Of a stretch of 64,000 nt of DNA, positions 26,748-35,698 are shown piece after piece. The DNA lies in NCBI RefSeq assembly GCF_014352875.1, contig NZ_CP060695.1:2759501-2823500 (forward strand), written 5' to 3'. A program made the translations under genes and the position numbers. The notes beneath the pieces are model-generated. The model saw only the letters and a program-made list of their open reading frames with translations. It was not told the origin of the DNA and did no database searches. The stretch is from Polaribacter pectinis. GTDB taxonomy: Bacteria; Bacteroidota; Bacteroidia; Flavobacteriales; Flavobacteriaceae. Each line of letters begins with the position of its first letter. Positions within the stretch are counted from its first letter, which is position 1.

Positions 26748-28406
26748 ATGCTAAAATTCTCCTTCTCAAATAGAGAAAAAATTACCAAAGATTTACAGTC
26801 CACAGAATTTGATGTTTTAATAATTGGTGGTGGAATTACAGGTGCAGGAATTGCTTTAGACGCAGCATCTCGTGGAATGAAAGTAGCTTTAATTGAGAAA
26901 AACGATTTTGCTTCTGGAACTTCAAGTAAATCTACAAAACTAATTCATGGAGGTTTACGCTACTTAAAACAATTCGATTTCTGGTTAGTGAAAGAAGTGG
27001 GTACAGAGCGTGCAATTGTACATAAATTGGCACCACATTTAGTCATTCCAGAAAAAATGATTTTACCTTTAATTGATGGTGGAACTTATGGTGAATGGTT
27101 AACTTCAATTGGTTTGAAAGTATACGATATTTTAGCTTCTGTAGAAGGTGAAGATAGACGTAAAATGTTAGATAAAAAGGAAGCTTTAGATAAAGAACCT
27201 TTGTTACCAAAAAAGATTTTAAATGGCGCTGGTTATTATGCAGAATACAGAACAGATGATGCTCGTTTAACTTTAGAGGTTTTAAAAACTGCGTTAGATT
27301 ATGATGCAAAAATTATCAATTACACAACAGCAACAGAATTTATTTATGAAGATGAAAGAGTTGTTGGTGCAAAAGTAAAAGATACTTTTTCTGATACACC
27401 TTTTAATATAAAAGCAAAATATGTGGTAAACGCAACTGGACCTTGGGTAGATACTTTAAGACAGACGAATCATTCTAAAACCGGGAAACGTTTGCACTTA
27501 ACAAAAGGAGTCCATTTAGTAGTTGCACACGAAAAATTACCGGTAAAACAATCTGTTTATTTCGATGTTCCTGATGGACGAATGATGTTCGCAATTCCAA
27601 GAGGAAGAGTTACTTATTTTGGAACCACAGATACCAATTATCAACAAGATAAAGACAATGTAGAAACGAGTTTGGTAGATGCCACTTATTTAATATCTGC
27701 TGTTAATAATATGTTTCCAGAAATTAATATTTCTTTAGAAGATATACAATCTTCTTGGGCTGGTTTGCGTCCTTTGATTCATGAAGAAGGAAAATCGGCA
27801 TCTGAATTATCTCGAAAAGATGAAATATTTGTTTCTGATACAGAACTAATTTCAATTGCTGGAGGAAAATTAACGGGCTATAGAAAAATGGCAGAACGTA
27901 TTGTAGATTTGGTTGCCAAGAAATATGAACGCAGATTTGATAAAGAATTTGAAGATATAAAAACAAAAGAATTGGTGCTTTCTGGTGGAACTTTTGAAAA
28001 TTTTGAAGAGGTTAAAAGCTATATAGATGCCATACACAACAGAATTGCTGAAGTAGATTTCGATGAAAATGATGCAAAATATTTAGTTTATAATTATGGA
28101 AAACAAACAGACACAATTTTACAGAAATACGACGATTTATCTTTAGAAATGTCTGAAGAAGGTGAGAAAAAGAAAATGATAAAAGCAGAAGTTTTGTTCT
28201 GTATTGATAATGAAATGACTTGCACTCCAACTGACTTTTTTATGCGAAGAACTGGTCGTTTATTTTTCGACAAACCAAGTGTAGAATTACATAAAGATTA
28301 TGTTCTACAATTATTTAAAAACACATTTTCTTGGGACGAAAAAACCACCAAAAAACATCAACAAGAATTAGATGAAAATCTTAAAACTGCTACTAATTTT
28401 CAATAA
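26748..28406 (+). CDS. glpD: Glycerol-3-phosphate dehydrogenase/oxidase (FAD)
   Basis: It oxidises sn-glycerol 3-phosphate to dihydroxyacetone phosphate at the inner membrane, feeding electrons to quinone. The 552 residues carry the FAD motif DVLIIGGGITGAGIALDAASRGMKVALIEKNDFASGTSSKSTKLIHGGLRYLKQ (23-76) and ISIAGGKLTGYRKMAER in the second FAD half, followed by the helical C-terminal DAO_C domain. The glycerol kinase and facilitator genes are not adjacent. gpsA, the biosynthetic partner, is 4 kb away on the other strand. Confidence 0.95.
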   Translation: MLKFSFSNREKITKDLQSTEFDVLIIGGGITGAGIALDAASRGMKVALIEKNDFASGTSSKSTKLIHGGLRYLKQFDFWLVKEVGTERAIVHKLAPHLVIPEKMILPLIDGGTYGEWLTSIGLKVYDILASVEGEDRRKMLDKKEALDKEPLLPKKILNGAGYYAEYRTDDARLTLEVLKTALDYDAKIINYTTATEFIYEDERVVGAKVKDTFSDTPFNIKAKYVVNATGPWVDTLRQTNHSKTGKRLHLTKGVHLVVAHEKLPVKQSVYFDVPDGRMMFAIPRGRVTYFGTTDTNYQQDKDNVETSLVDATYLISAVNNMFPEINISLEDIQSSWAGLRPLIHEEGKSASELSRKDEIFVSDTELISIAGGKLTGYRKMAERIVDLVAKKYERRFDKEFEDIKTKELVLSGGTFENFEEVKSYIDAIHNRIAEVDFDENDAKYLVYNYGKQTDTILQKYDDLSLEMSEEGEKKKMIKAEVLFCIDNEMTCTPTDFFMRRTGRLFFDKPSVELHKDYVLQLFKNTFSWDEKTTKKHQQELDENLKTATNFQ

Positions 28407-28499
28407 ACTTAACTATTATTTTAAAAACTAAAAATAGACTTTAACTTACTGAATTACAGATAAATTGGGCTGGAATAAAATTTAATTATTTAATAAAAA

Positions 28500-28546
28500 A
28501 TATCAAAAAATATTTTGATATATAATTTAAAAATAATTTATCTTTG
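28500..28546 (+). promoter_or_regulatory. Promoter with an overlapping inverted repeat
   Basis: TTG (28515-28517), 21 bases, then TATCTTTG (28539-28546) forms a full Bacteroidota promoter. A perfect inverted repeat, ATATCAAAA-AATA-TTTTGATAT (28500-28521), covers the TTG, as an operator would. It probably drives the small secreted protein gene at 28674 with a leader of about 120 bases. Confidence 0.5.
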
Positions 28547-28673
28547 TTATAGCTAAATATCAATTTTATGGCTTATGAAAATATAGTTCGTTTAACTTCA
28601 ACAAAAGCAATTTCTTTTAGGGAAAAAGAAAGGCTACTATATTTATTAAAAATAACCTTAAAATTAAAAAACA

Positions 28674-29009
28674 ATGAAAACAATATTCAATTTAGCATTC
28701 GTGCTATTTATCTCTGCATCTCTATCTTTTACATCAAAAACAACTATTAACGAAAATACTTTAATAGCAACTTTTCTTGGTATTACAGATGATGATTATT
28801 ACAAATTTGTAGACAATGACAAGAAGGAAGTTTTATTTTATGATATTGACGAAGAAATAGAAATTAGCTTGTATGACGATGATTTTATCAACAAGAAATT
28901 CTCTATTACTTGGGTTGAAAAAGAGATTGAATTAACTGATGAAGAAGGAGATTTAACTGGAGAAAAGAAAAAAGTAAAATCTATTACTAATCTTATGTTA
29001 TTAAAATAG
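28674..29009 (+). CDS. Small exported acidic protein, function unknown
   Basis: A 111-residue protein with a signal peptide (MKTIFNLAFVLFISASLSFTS) and a very acidic mature part with runs such as TDDDYYKFVDND and YDIDEEIEISLYDDDF. The mature segment looks like a small beta-barrel (strands EVLFYDI, KKFSITWVEKEIEL, VKSITNLMLL). No family recognised. Its promoter, inverted repeat and strong terminator indicate an independently regulated single gene. Confidence 0.6.
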   Translation: MKTIFNLAFVLFISASLSFTSKTTINENTLIATFLGITDDDYYKFVDNDKKEVLFYDIDEEIEISLYDDDFINKKFSITWVEKEIELTDEEGDLTGEKKKVKSITNLMLLK

Positions 29010-29020
29010 ATTTATAAAAT

Positions 29021-29060
29021 AAAAAACCGTTTTTTGAGTTTCAAAAAACGGTTTTTTTTT
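29021..29060. terminator. Bidirectional terminator between the acidic exported protein and the glycosyltransferase
   Basis: Arms 29021-29037 and 29041-29057 pair perfectly over 17 bases (core AACCGTTTTTTGA) around a 3-base loop, with a T run to 29060 on the plus strand and A run at the other end. The T run reaches the stop codon of the convergent glycosyltransferase gene, so one hairpin serves both. Confidence 0.85.
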
Positions 29061-29763
29061 ATACACTTTCTCTTAACAAACCTTTATAGGTTTTTCTTAA
29101 TTCTGTTGGGCTTGCACCCAATTTATACTTTAAAAATACATATCCATTAATTAAGTTAACTTTTAACCAGGAATTCTCTTCATATTTTCTTGAACTTACT
29201 ATTGCCTTAGATTGAACAATTGTATAAGGAATCTTGTTTTTTCTTACTCTATCTATCATTTCAAAATCTTCCATAATACAGTAATCTTCGTTAAATCCGT
29301 TTAATTCTTCAAAAATTTCTCTCGTAAAAAACTGGCATTGATCTCCTCCTCCAGTAAACATTCCATCTTTTTTTGTAAAAGAGCTGTTCACGTTTAATAG
29401 AAAACTTTCTTTATCAAATTTATAAGCAAAAAAACCTGCTTTATGACCAGATTTTATGGCTTCTAGAATTTTAACATAAAAATCCTTTGGCAAGCAAACA
29501 TCTGCATGTAAAAATAATAGAATGTCTCCATTAGATTTAGAGGCTCCAAAGTTCATTTGAGCTGCTCTTCCTTTTTTATCAGAGTCAAAATGAATAACTT
29601 TACCATAGTTATTACAAACCATTTTGCTTTCATCTATAGATTCTGGAGAATTAGAAATAATAATTTCTATAGGAAACTTGTTAGCTTCATCACATAAAAA
29701 CGACAACCTTTTAGTAAGGTTTTCTTGTTCATTATATACAGGGATTATAATACTTAACATCAT
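29059..29763 (-). CDS. Family 2 glycosyltransferase (TIGR04283-type)
   Basis: A 234-residue GT-A enzyme. The N-terminal LSIIIPVYNEQENLTKRL (3-20) is the nucleotide-sugar fold start, LFLHADVCLPKDF contains the DxD-equivalent HAD, and GRAAQMNFGA plus MFTGGGDQCQFF are signatures of the TIGR04283 subfamily often called arsenosugar glycosyltransferase. No arsenic or selenium genes are nearby, so the sugar acceptor is unknown. No membrane helices are evident. Confidence 0.82.
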   Translation of the reverse strand: MMLSIIIPVYNEQENLTKRLSFLCDEANKFPIEIIISNSPESIDESKMVCNNYGKVIHFDSDKKGRAAQMNFGASKSNGDILLFLHADVCLPKDFYVKILEAIKSGHKAGFFAYKFDKESFLLNVNSSFTKKDGMFTGGGDQCQFFTREIFEELNGFNEDYCIMEDFEMIDRVRKNKIPYTIVQSKAIVSSRKYEENSWLKVNLINGYVFLKYKLGASPTELRKTYKGLLRESV

Positions 29764-29785
29764 AATTAAACATACGTAAATTTAT

Positions 29786-30547
29786 ATGAAACAGTTTTTT
29801 TTAATACTTTTTTTAGCATCTACTTTTAATTTCAATGCACAAGATACAGTAAATTATTCGCAGGTTTCGCAAGATTTATTGCAAAACATAATGAATAAAA
29901 AATCTTACGACAAGCAAGTAGAAATTCTTGCAAATAGTACTTTGGAAGATTTAACAAATCAGTTGAAAACAGACAATGAAAAAATTGCATTTTGGGTAAA
30001 TGTTTACAATTCTTTTATTCAAATTTCTTTAACGGAAAACCCTAAAGAATATGAAGATAGAGGTGCATATTTTAAAAAACCAAGAGTTAAAATTGCTGGA
30101 GAAACATTGTCTTTTGATGAAATTGAACATGATATTTTAAGGCGCTCAAGAGTAAAATTAAGCTGGGGATATTTAAGAAAATACTTTAGACCAAAATACG
30201 AACGTAAATTGCGTGTAAAAAATATTGATTGGAGAATTCATTTTGCATTGAATTGTGGCGCAAAAAGTTGTCCACCTGTTGCGAAATTTACTCCTGAAGG
30301 TTTAGATAGAGAATTTGACTTTATGACAACTGAATATTTAAAAGAACAAACAACTTACAATGAGGAAACAAGAACTGCAAAATCAGTATCATTATTTTCT
30401 TGGTTTAGAGCAGATTTTGGCGGTTTGTGTGGCGCAAGACAAATTTTAGCAGATTATAAAATTACTCCTAAAAAGCCTAAAAATTTAGAGTTTGCAGATT
30501 ATGATTGGACATTAAGTTTAGGTAATTTTAGAAAGATTCCAAAGTAA
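29786..30547 (+). CDS. DUF547-family exported protein
   Basis: A 253-residue protein with signal peptide (1-18, ending NFNAQ). The DUF547 core is recognisable: KIAFWVNVYNSFIQISL (about 66-82), ISFDE-type ALSFDEIEHDILR, and IHFALNCGAKSCPPVAKFTPEGLDREFD with the conserved Cys pair. C-terminal LFSWFRADFG completes it. The family has a cysteine-histidine peptidase-like arrangement but no proven activity. It is divergent from the glycosyltransferase with a 22-base gap. Confidence 0.85.
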   Translation: MKQFFLILFLASTFNFNAQDTVNYSQVSQDLLQNIMNKKSYDKQVEILANSTLEDLTNQLKTDNEKIAFWVNVYNSFIQISLTENPKEYEDRGAYFKKPRVKIAGETLSFDEIEHDILRRSRVKLSWGYLRKYFRPKYERKLRVKNIDWRIHFALNCGAKSCPPVAKFTPEGLDREFDFMTTEYLKEQTTYNEETRTAKSVSLFSWFRADFGGLCGARQILADYKITPKKPKNLEFADYDWTLSLGNFRKIPK

Positions 30548-30585
30548 AAAATAGATAAAAGTTACTCGAATTTATATTTTTCGAA

Positions 30586-30621
30586 AAAAAGAGGATTGAT
30601 TTTAAAATTAGTCCTCTTTTT
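30586..30621 (+). terminator. Terminator of the DUF547 gene, overlapping the convergent MFS stop
   Basis: AAAAAGAGGA (30586-30595) pairs with TCCTCTTTTT (30612-30621), loop of 16 bases. The right arm lies inside the last codons of the opposing MFS gene. Confidence 0.6.
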
Positions 30622-31876
30622 CATTTGCTTCTATTTCTTCTGATAAGTCTAATTCTCTTAAAGTAGGATTTACAGCGCCTATTGTAACAACCGTTATTAA
30701 AGTCATGGTTCCGCCAAAAACTACTGCTGCAACTGGTCCAATTAATTTAGCAGCTAAACCACTTTCGAAAGCACCTAATTCATTAGAAGAACCAACAAAC
30801 ATAGAATTTACAGAGGAAACTCTTCCTCTCATATCATCTGGCGTTTTTAATTGTAAAATTGTTTGTCTAATTACCATAGAAATTCCGTCTGCTGCTCCAC
30901 TTACAAACAAAGCTAAAACACTTACCCAGAAAATAGATGATAACCCAAAAGCAATAATACTTAATCCAAAAATAAAGACGGAAACTAACATCTTTTTACC
31001 TGTATTTCTGTTGATAGGAATATAAGTTGTTAAAAACATAGTTACAATACTTCCCATAGAAATAGATGCATTTAAAATTCCAAAACCTTCTGGCCCAACT
31101 TTTAAAACATCTTGTGCAAAAACGGATAAAATTGCAACTGTTCCACCAAATAAAACAGCAATCATATCTAACGTTAAAACACCCAAAATAGCTTTATTTT
31201 GAAAAACGAACTTTACTCCTGCTTTTAAACTTTCTTTCATTGGTTCGCCAATTTTTTTGTTTAAAATTGGTTTCTTTTTAATTAAAAAAGTGAAAATAAA
31301 AGCTAAAATTACCAAGATAAAAACCAAACATAAAGTTTTGTCTACACCTATTTTTCCTATAAAAATTCCTCCAAAAAGTGCACCAGAAACTGCGGCAGTT
31401 TTCCATGTACTTGTGCTCCAAGTTGCCGCATTATGATAAATTTTCTTAGGAACTAATAACGCTACTAAAGAAAAAATTGTTGGTCCAAAAAAAGAACGTA
31501 AAAACCCACCAAAAAACACCAAACCATAAATACAATATAAAACCGAATTTGTAGACCAGCTTTCTAAAATGCTATCTGTAGTTAATAAAAACAACCCTAA
31601 ACTAATTAGTGAAAAAGCAGCTGTACAAAGGGCTAATAAATTTCTTTTTTCTCTTTGGTCTACAATATGTCCTGCAAATAATGCCATTGAAAATGCGGGA
31701 ATTATTTCCATTAAACCGATAATTCCTAAAGAAAGTGGATCTTTTGTTATTGAATATACTTGCCATTCAATAACAATAAATTGCATGGACCAGCCAAAAA
31801 CTAATAGAAATCTTACAAATAAGAAAATATTAAATTCTTTAATTCTTAAAGCTGCGTAAGGATCTTGTTTTGCCAT
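30608..31876 (-). CDS. MFS transporter (enterobactin exporter EntS-like group)
   Basis: A 422-residue major facilitator protein with about 10-12 helices. LFAGHIVDQREKRNLLAL (about 67-84) is the loop 2-3 signature G-x-x-x-D-R-x-x-R, here G-H-I-V-D-Q-R-E-K-R. FSMALFAGHIVD and the late RQTILQLKTPDDMRGRVSSVNSMFVGSSNELGAFESG are typical of the MFS_3/EntS group. The substrate (siderophore, drug or metabolite) is not readable. It is 4 bases downstream of the next gene and likely co-transcribed with it. Confidence 0.82.
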   Translation of the reverse strand: MAKQDPYAALRIKEFNIFLFVRFLLVFGWSMQFIVIEWQVYSITKDPLSLGIIGLMEIIPAFSMALFAGHIVDQREKRNLLALCTAAFSLISLGLFLLTTDSILESWSTNSVLYCIYGLVFFGGFLRSFFGPTIFSLVALLVPKKIYHNAATWSTSTWKTAAVSGALFGGIFIGKIGVDKTLCLVFILVILAFIFTFLIKKKPILNKKIGEPMKESLKAGVKFVFQNKAILGVLTLDMIAVLFGGTVAILSVFAQDVLKVGPEGFGILNASISMGSIVTMFLTTYIPINRNTGKKMLVSVFIFGLSIIAFGLSSIFWVSVLALFVSGAADGISMVIRQTILQLKTPDDMRGRVSSVNSMFVGSSNELGAFESGLAAKLIGPVAAVVFGGTMTLITVVTIGAVNPTLRELDLSEEIEANEKED

Positions 31877-31880
31877 TAAT

Positions 31881-32540
31881 TTAGCTTAATTTCATATCCA
31901 TTAAAATGGCAAAAGTTTCATTAATATCTTGTTCTTTTACAACAATTGTCATTTCATTTGTAGTAGAAATAATTTCTTGCAAAGGAATATCTGCCCAAGC
32001 TAATTGCTTTAGAATAAAGTAGTAAATACCAGATTGTTCTTGATTTTCTTTTGGAAGTTTTATGGTAATTGAAGCCAAGTCCAAAACATTCGAAATAAGC
32101 GATTCTTTTTCGAATATTCTATTTACAAAGGGTTCTAAATTTTTACTGGTAACAATATTTGTTTCAAAAATACCTTGAGAAACCGTTAAAAAGTAGTCTG
32201 AACTTTCAGAAGATTTCATTAAAATTTTTGCGATTTCTTTTAAAAGTGAAGTAGTATTTTTAAAAGTAAAATCACACAAATCTGATCTTACAATTACGTC
32301 TCCTAAATCTAAAGCAAGCTTCTTTATGTTTTTACGAATTCGTAATTCACTTGCTGGAGAAAGTCTATTAATTGCCATCATTACTGCACCAACCTTAACA
32401 TCTTTCTTTAAAGAAGCAGATACTTCAGGTAAAATAATTCTTGCTAAAGAAGAAACATTAATCAACTTTTCATTGAGTGCTTCTTCAATAAAAGGTGTTT
32501 TTCTAATAGTACTTTCTACAACTTCTTGTATTGTTTTCAT
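31881..32540 (-). CDS. Conserved hypothetical protein with ACT-like C-terminal half
   Basis: A 219-residue cytoplasmic protein. The first 100 residues are helical (ESTIRKTPFIEEALNEKLINVSSLARIILPEVSASLKKDVKVGAVMMAINRLS); the rest alternates beta and alpha in a pattern like two ACT domains (ASITIKLPKENQEQSGIYYFILKQLAWADIPLQEIISTTNEMTIVVKEQDINETFAILMDMK). Relatives in Bacteroidota are sometimes annotated as aspartate kinase, but no kinase domain is present. Probable small-molecule sensor; the regulator-like reading is inference. Confidence 0.65.
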   Translation of the reverse strand: MKTIQEVVESTIRKTPFIEEALNEKLINVSSLARIILPEVSASLKKDVKVGAVMMAINRLSPASELRIRKNIKKLALDLGDVIVRSDLCDFTFKNTTSLLKEIAKILMKSSESSDYFLTVSQGIFETNIVTSKNLEPFVNRIFEKESLISNVLDLASITIKLPKENQEQSGIYYFILKQLAWADIPLQEIISTTNEMTIVVKEQDINETFAILMDMKLS

Positions 32541-32583
32541 GATGATTGTTTAATAAAACATAATAATGTTCAAAATTAAACAA

Positions 32584-33579
32584 TTAATCCAATTTATTAG
32601 TCAACTTTTTAAATTCTTTTTTCGCGTCTTTATCTGCATATAAAACATTGTAAACAGCATCTATAATTGGAGTTTTTGCACCATTTTCTTTCTTCATTTT
32701 ATAAGCGCTTTTGGTTGCATAATAACCTTCTGCAATCATGCTCATTTCCATTTGAGCAGATTTTACAGTATACCCTTTACCAATCATATTCCCAAATTGT
32801 CTGTTTCTACTAAAAACGGAATATCCTGTAACTAATAAATCTCCTAAATAAGCAGAGTTATTAATGTTACGTTTCATTTTATGAACTTTCTTAATAAAAC
32901 GTTTCATTTCGCGAATTGCGTTACTCATTAACACAGACTGAAAATTGTCTCCATAACCTAAACCATGAGCAATTCCTGCAGCAACAGCATAAATGTTTTT
33001 CAACATTGCTGCATATTCGGTTCCAATAATATCATCAGAAATTTTGGTTTTTATGTACCAACTTTTTAAAGAATTACTTATAATTTTCGCTTTTTGTTCG
33101 TCTCTACAAGCAATTGTTAAATAAGATAAACGTTCCATTGCAACCTCTTCTGCGTGACAAGGACCAGTAATTACGCCAATGTTTTCAAACGGAATATCAT
33201 ATTCTTTATTAAAATGTTCTCCAACAATTAAACCTGTTTCTGGCACAATCCCTTTTATAGCAGAAAATATAATTTTGTCTTTTAAAGACTTTTTAAGTTT
33301 CTCTAATTCACTTACTAAAAAAGCAGATGGAATTGCAAAAATTAGCACATCATAATTTGCAACTGTTTTGTTTATATCGCTCGTTAAATCTAATTGAGAT
33401 GCGTTTAATTCTGCTGCTCGTAAGTATTTTGGGTTATGATTATTTTTCTTAATATGTTCTATGGCAGATTTACTTCTAATATACCAACCAACTGTGTCTA
33501 AATTTTCTGACAACATTTTTACAATTGCTGTTGCCCAACTTCCTCCTCCTATAACCGCTATTTTTGGTTGTTCATTCAT
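32584..33579 (-). CDS. gpsA: Glycerol-3-phosphate dehydrogenase [NAD(P)+]
   Basis: It reduces dihydroxyacetone phosphate to sn-glycerol 3-phosphate for phospholipid synthesis. The 331 residues have the Rossmann motif AVIGGGSWATAIVKMLSEN (9-27), ITGPCHAEEVAMER, and the substrate-binding helix YAAMLKNIYAVAAGIAHGLGYGDNFQSVLMSNAIREM with catalytic Lys. DLLVTGYSVFSRNRQFGNMIGKG matches the C-terminal domain. Confidence 0.95.
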   Translation of the reverse strand: MNEQPKIAVIGGGSWATAIVKMLSENLDTVGWYIRSKSAIEHIKKNNHNPKYLRAAELNASQLDLTSDINKTVANYDVLIFAIPSAFLVSELEKLKKSLKDKIIFSAIKGIVPETGLIVGEHFNKEYDIPFENIGVITGPCHAEEVAMERLSYLTIACRDEQKAKIISNSLKSWYIKTKISDDIIGTEYAAMLKNIYAVAAGIAHGLGYGDNFQSVLMSNAIREMKRFIKKVHKMKRNINNSAYLGDLLVTGYSVFSRNRQFGNMIGKGYTVKSAQMEMSMIAEGYYATKSAYKMKKENGAKTPIIDAVYNVLYADKDAKKEFKKLTNKLD

Positions 33580-33674
33580 AATTGATTCATTTTAAAATCA
33601 AAAGTAAGAAAACTATTAACTTTTAAGGAAACCTTTAGCTATTTATTATATTTGTCATTATTAGTAAACTTCAT

Positions 33675-34544
33675 ATGAAAACTAACTTTGTATTACTTTT
33701 TTGCTTTTTTTTTATTGTAATTTCCTGCAAAAGAAAGGTTGATAAAAAAACAGAAACTCAACCAAAAGTTGAAGAAAGAAAATCTACCAAAGCTGCCAAT
33801 GTTTCCATTCTTGAGAAAGAATTTGTTATTGAAGGTTTAAACGATATTTCACATAAAATTTGGTTGTATTTACCACCAAATTACAATGAAACTTCTGAAA
33901 ATTATGAAGTGATTTATATGCATGATGCACAAAATTTATTTGATGATAAAACTTCTTTTGTAGGAGAATGGGGAATTGATGAAACACTTAATAAACTTTA
34001 TAATAAAACAGGAAAAAGCTTTATAGTTGTTGGTGTAGAAAATGGTGGCGAAAAAAGAATTGAAGAATATACGCCTTGGAAACACGAAAAATATGGTGGA
34101 GGAAAAGGTGCAATTTATGTCGATTTTTTAGCAAATACCTTAAAACCATATATTGATGCTAATTATAGAACAAAAACTGCACCAGAAAATACTGCTATTG
34201 TTGGTAGTTCTTTAGGAGGATTAATTTCCTTTTATGGTGGCTTGAAAAAACCAAAAGTTTTTGGTAAAATTGGTGCACTTTCTACTTCTTTTTGGTTTTC
34301 TAATAAAGTAAATGATTTTACAAAAGAAAATGGAAATCAGAAAAACTCTAAAATATACTTTTTAGTTGGTGGAAAAGAAGGCGATAACATGGTTCCTGAT
34401 ACTAAAAATATGGCAAATTTATTAGTAGGTTTAGGATTTCCGAAAGAAAATATTCGAACAAACATAGTTCCTGAAGGAAAACATACAGAGTCTTTTTGGA
34501 AAGCAGAATTTTTAGAAACAATCACTTTTTTATTCAATTTATAA
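33675..34544 (+). CDS. Esterase-family lipoprotein (alpha/beta hydrolase, EsteraseD/Fes-like)
   Basis: A 289-residue lipoprotein ([21 protein letters not shown], lipid Cys near 18) with an esterase domain. Segments include [32 protein letters not shown], the nucleophile elbow [14 protein letters not shown], and His in [10 protein letters not shown]. The family ranges from siderophore esterases to carbohydrate esterases; no neighbour narrows this. A minus-7-like TATATTTG is at 33647-33654. One base separates it from dut. Confidence 0.85.
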   Translation: MKTNFVLLFCFFFIVISCKRKVDKKTETQPKVEERKSTKAANVSILEKEFVIEGLNDISHKIWLYLPPNYNETSENYEVIYMHDAQNLFDDKTSFVGEWGIDETLNKLYNKTGKSFIVVGVENGGEKRIEEYTPWKHEKYGGGKGAIYVDFLANTLKPYIDANYRTKTAPENTAIVGSSLGGLISFYGGLKKPKVFGKIGALSTSFWFSNKVNDFTKENGNQKNSKIYFLVGGKEGDNMVPDTKNMANLLVGLGFPKENIRTNIVPEGKHTESFWKAEFLETITFLFNL

Positions 34545-34545
34545 A

Positions 34546-34977
34546 ATGAACGTACAAATAATTAACAAATCGAAACACGCAACTCCAAATTACGAAACTG
34601 AAGGAGCTGCAGGAATGGATTTAAGAGCAAATATTAGTGAAGCAATTACACTAAAACCTTTAGAAAGAGCCATTGTTAAAACTGGTTTATTTATAGCTTT
34701 ACCTGTTGGTTTCGAAGCACAAGTAAGACCAAGAAGTGGTTTAGCTGCGAAAAAAGGAATTACCGTTCTAAATTCTCCTGGAACTGTAGATGCAGATTAT
34801 CGTGGAGAAATTGGGGTAATATTAGTAAATCTTTCTAATGAAGACTTTATAGTAAATGATGGTGAAAGAATTGCACAATTAATTATCGCAAAACACGAAC
34901 GTGTAAACTGGAAAGAAGTTGAAGTTTTAAGTGAAACAGAACGTGGTTCTGGTGGTTTTGGAAGTACAGGAGTTTAA
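34546..34977 (+). CDS. dut: dUTP diphosphatase
   Basis: A trimeric dUTPase, 143 residues, keeping uracil out of DNA and making dUMP. All five family motifs are visible: [47 protein letters not shown] and the C-terminal [10 protein letters not shown] that closes over the active site. Confidence 0.97.
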   Translation: MNVQIINKSKHATPNYETEGAAGMDLRANISEAITLKPLERAIVKTGLFIALPVGFEAQVRPRSGLAAKKGITVLNSPGTVDADYRGEIGVILVNLSNEDFIVNDGERIAQLIIAKHERVNWKEVEVLSETERGSGGFGSTGV

Positions 34978-35004
34978 AATAATAATCTAAAAAAAACAAA
35001 AATT

Positions 35005-35157
35005 ATGATTTTAGGAGTATGTGAATGGTTGAGTACGAAAACACAGTTTTCAGCAAAAAATATTAGAATAGTTTTCGTTTTATTGGTGCTATTTGCTGGT
35101 TTAGGTCTTGGGGCTTATTTAATTTTATGGTTGGTAAAAATTCTATCTAAAGAATAA
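35005..35157 (+). CDS. PspC-domain mini-protein
   Basis: A 50-residue protein, MILGVCEWLSTKTQFSAKN, followed by a hydrophobic helix (about 20-46) and the short tail KILSKE. The G-V-C-E-W-L...N-I-R-I-V-F-V pattern is the PspC fold that in larger proteins helps sense membrane stress. It follows dut by 27 bases and has its own ATG. It is too short to hold more than this domain. Confidence 0.75.
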   Translation: MILGVCEWLSTKTQFSAKNIRIVFVLLVLFAGLGLGAYLILWLVKILSKE

Positions 35158-35159
35158 AT

Positions 35160-35696
35160 TTAGATTTTTTTATAAACCTGACTCATTTTTCGAACCTTAT
35201 CATGTAATAATTCAAAAGGTAGAAAAATGTGAGAATGATATTGATACCCAAGTTTTTCATAAAATTGAAAAGCTTGTGGTTGCTCATTCATAGCATCTAA
35301 CCAAATAATTTTGTAGCCTTTTTCTTTAGCTTTTTCTTCCAACCAAGAAAGTAACTTTTTACCAATTCCATTTCCTTGCGTATTTTGATGCAGATAAATA
35401 CGATGTAATTTTACTTGTTTTTCTTCGGATAAATTAGCGAGTTTTTCATCCCAAACAATTCTAAAATTACCTACAACTTCATCCTTAAAAAGTATAAAAT
35501 AATAGTCTGCATTATCCACAGAAAGTTCTTTTAAAATGTTTTCTTTTAAATATTGAGAGTTTATATACCAATTGCCATTATCTGTCCAAAAATGTTGGTA
35601 AGCTGGAGGATAAATTTCTTGCATCAGCTTAAAAAGAGATTCACAATCTGTATTATGAATCTCTCTTAATTTTATGTTTTCTGAAACTGTAATCAA
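35160..35696 (-). CDS. GNAT-family N-acetyltransferase
   Basis: A 178-residue GNAT protein. VKLHRIYLHQNTQGNGIGKKLLSWLEEKAKEKGYKIIWLDAMNEQPQAFQFYEKLGYQ (about 95-152) holds the acetyl-CoA pyrophosphate loop (Q-x-x-G-N-G-I-G) and the Asn-rich C-terminal strand. The only sensible start is a TTG at 35696, two bases after the upstream amidohydrolase stop; the first ATG is at residue 27 and would remove part of the fold. Substrate unknown. Confidence 0.8.
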   Translation of the reverse strand: MITVSENIKLREIHNTDCESLFKLMQEIYPPAYQHFWTDNGNWYINSQYLKENILKELSVDNADYYFILFKDEVVGNFRIVWDEKLANLSEEKQVKLHRIYLHQNTQGNGIGKKLLSWLEEKAKEKGYKIIWLDAMNEQPQAFQFYEKLGYQYHSHIFLPFELLHDKVRKMSQVYKKI

Positions 35697-35698
35697 AC

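Noticed and set aside
28568..28750. 60-codon frame before the acidic exported protein
   Set aside because: It overlaps the start of a better gene, shows no domain or signal pattern, and its sequence is mostly Lys/Asn/Ile from AT-rich DNA. Kept only as a possible leader in the findings.
31881..32540. Aspartate kinase
   Set aside because: Database labels sometimes use that name for this protein type, but no kinase ATP-site or aspartate-binding motif is present.
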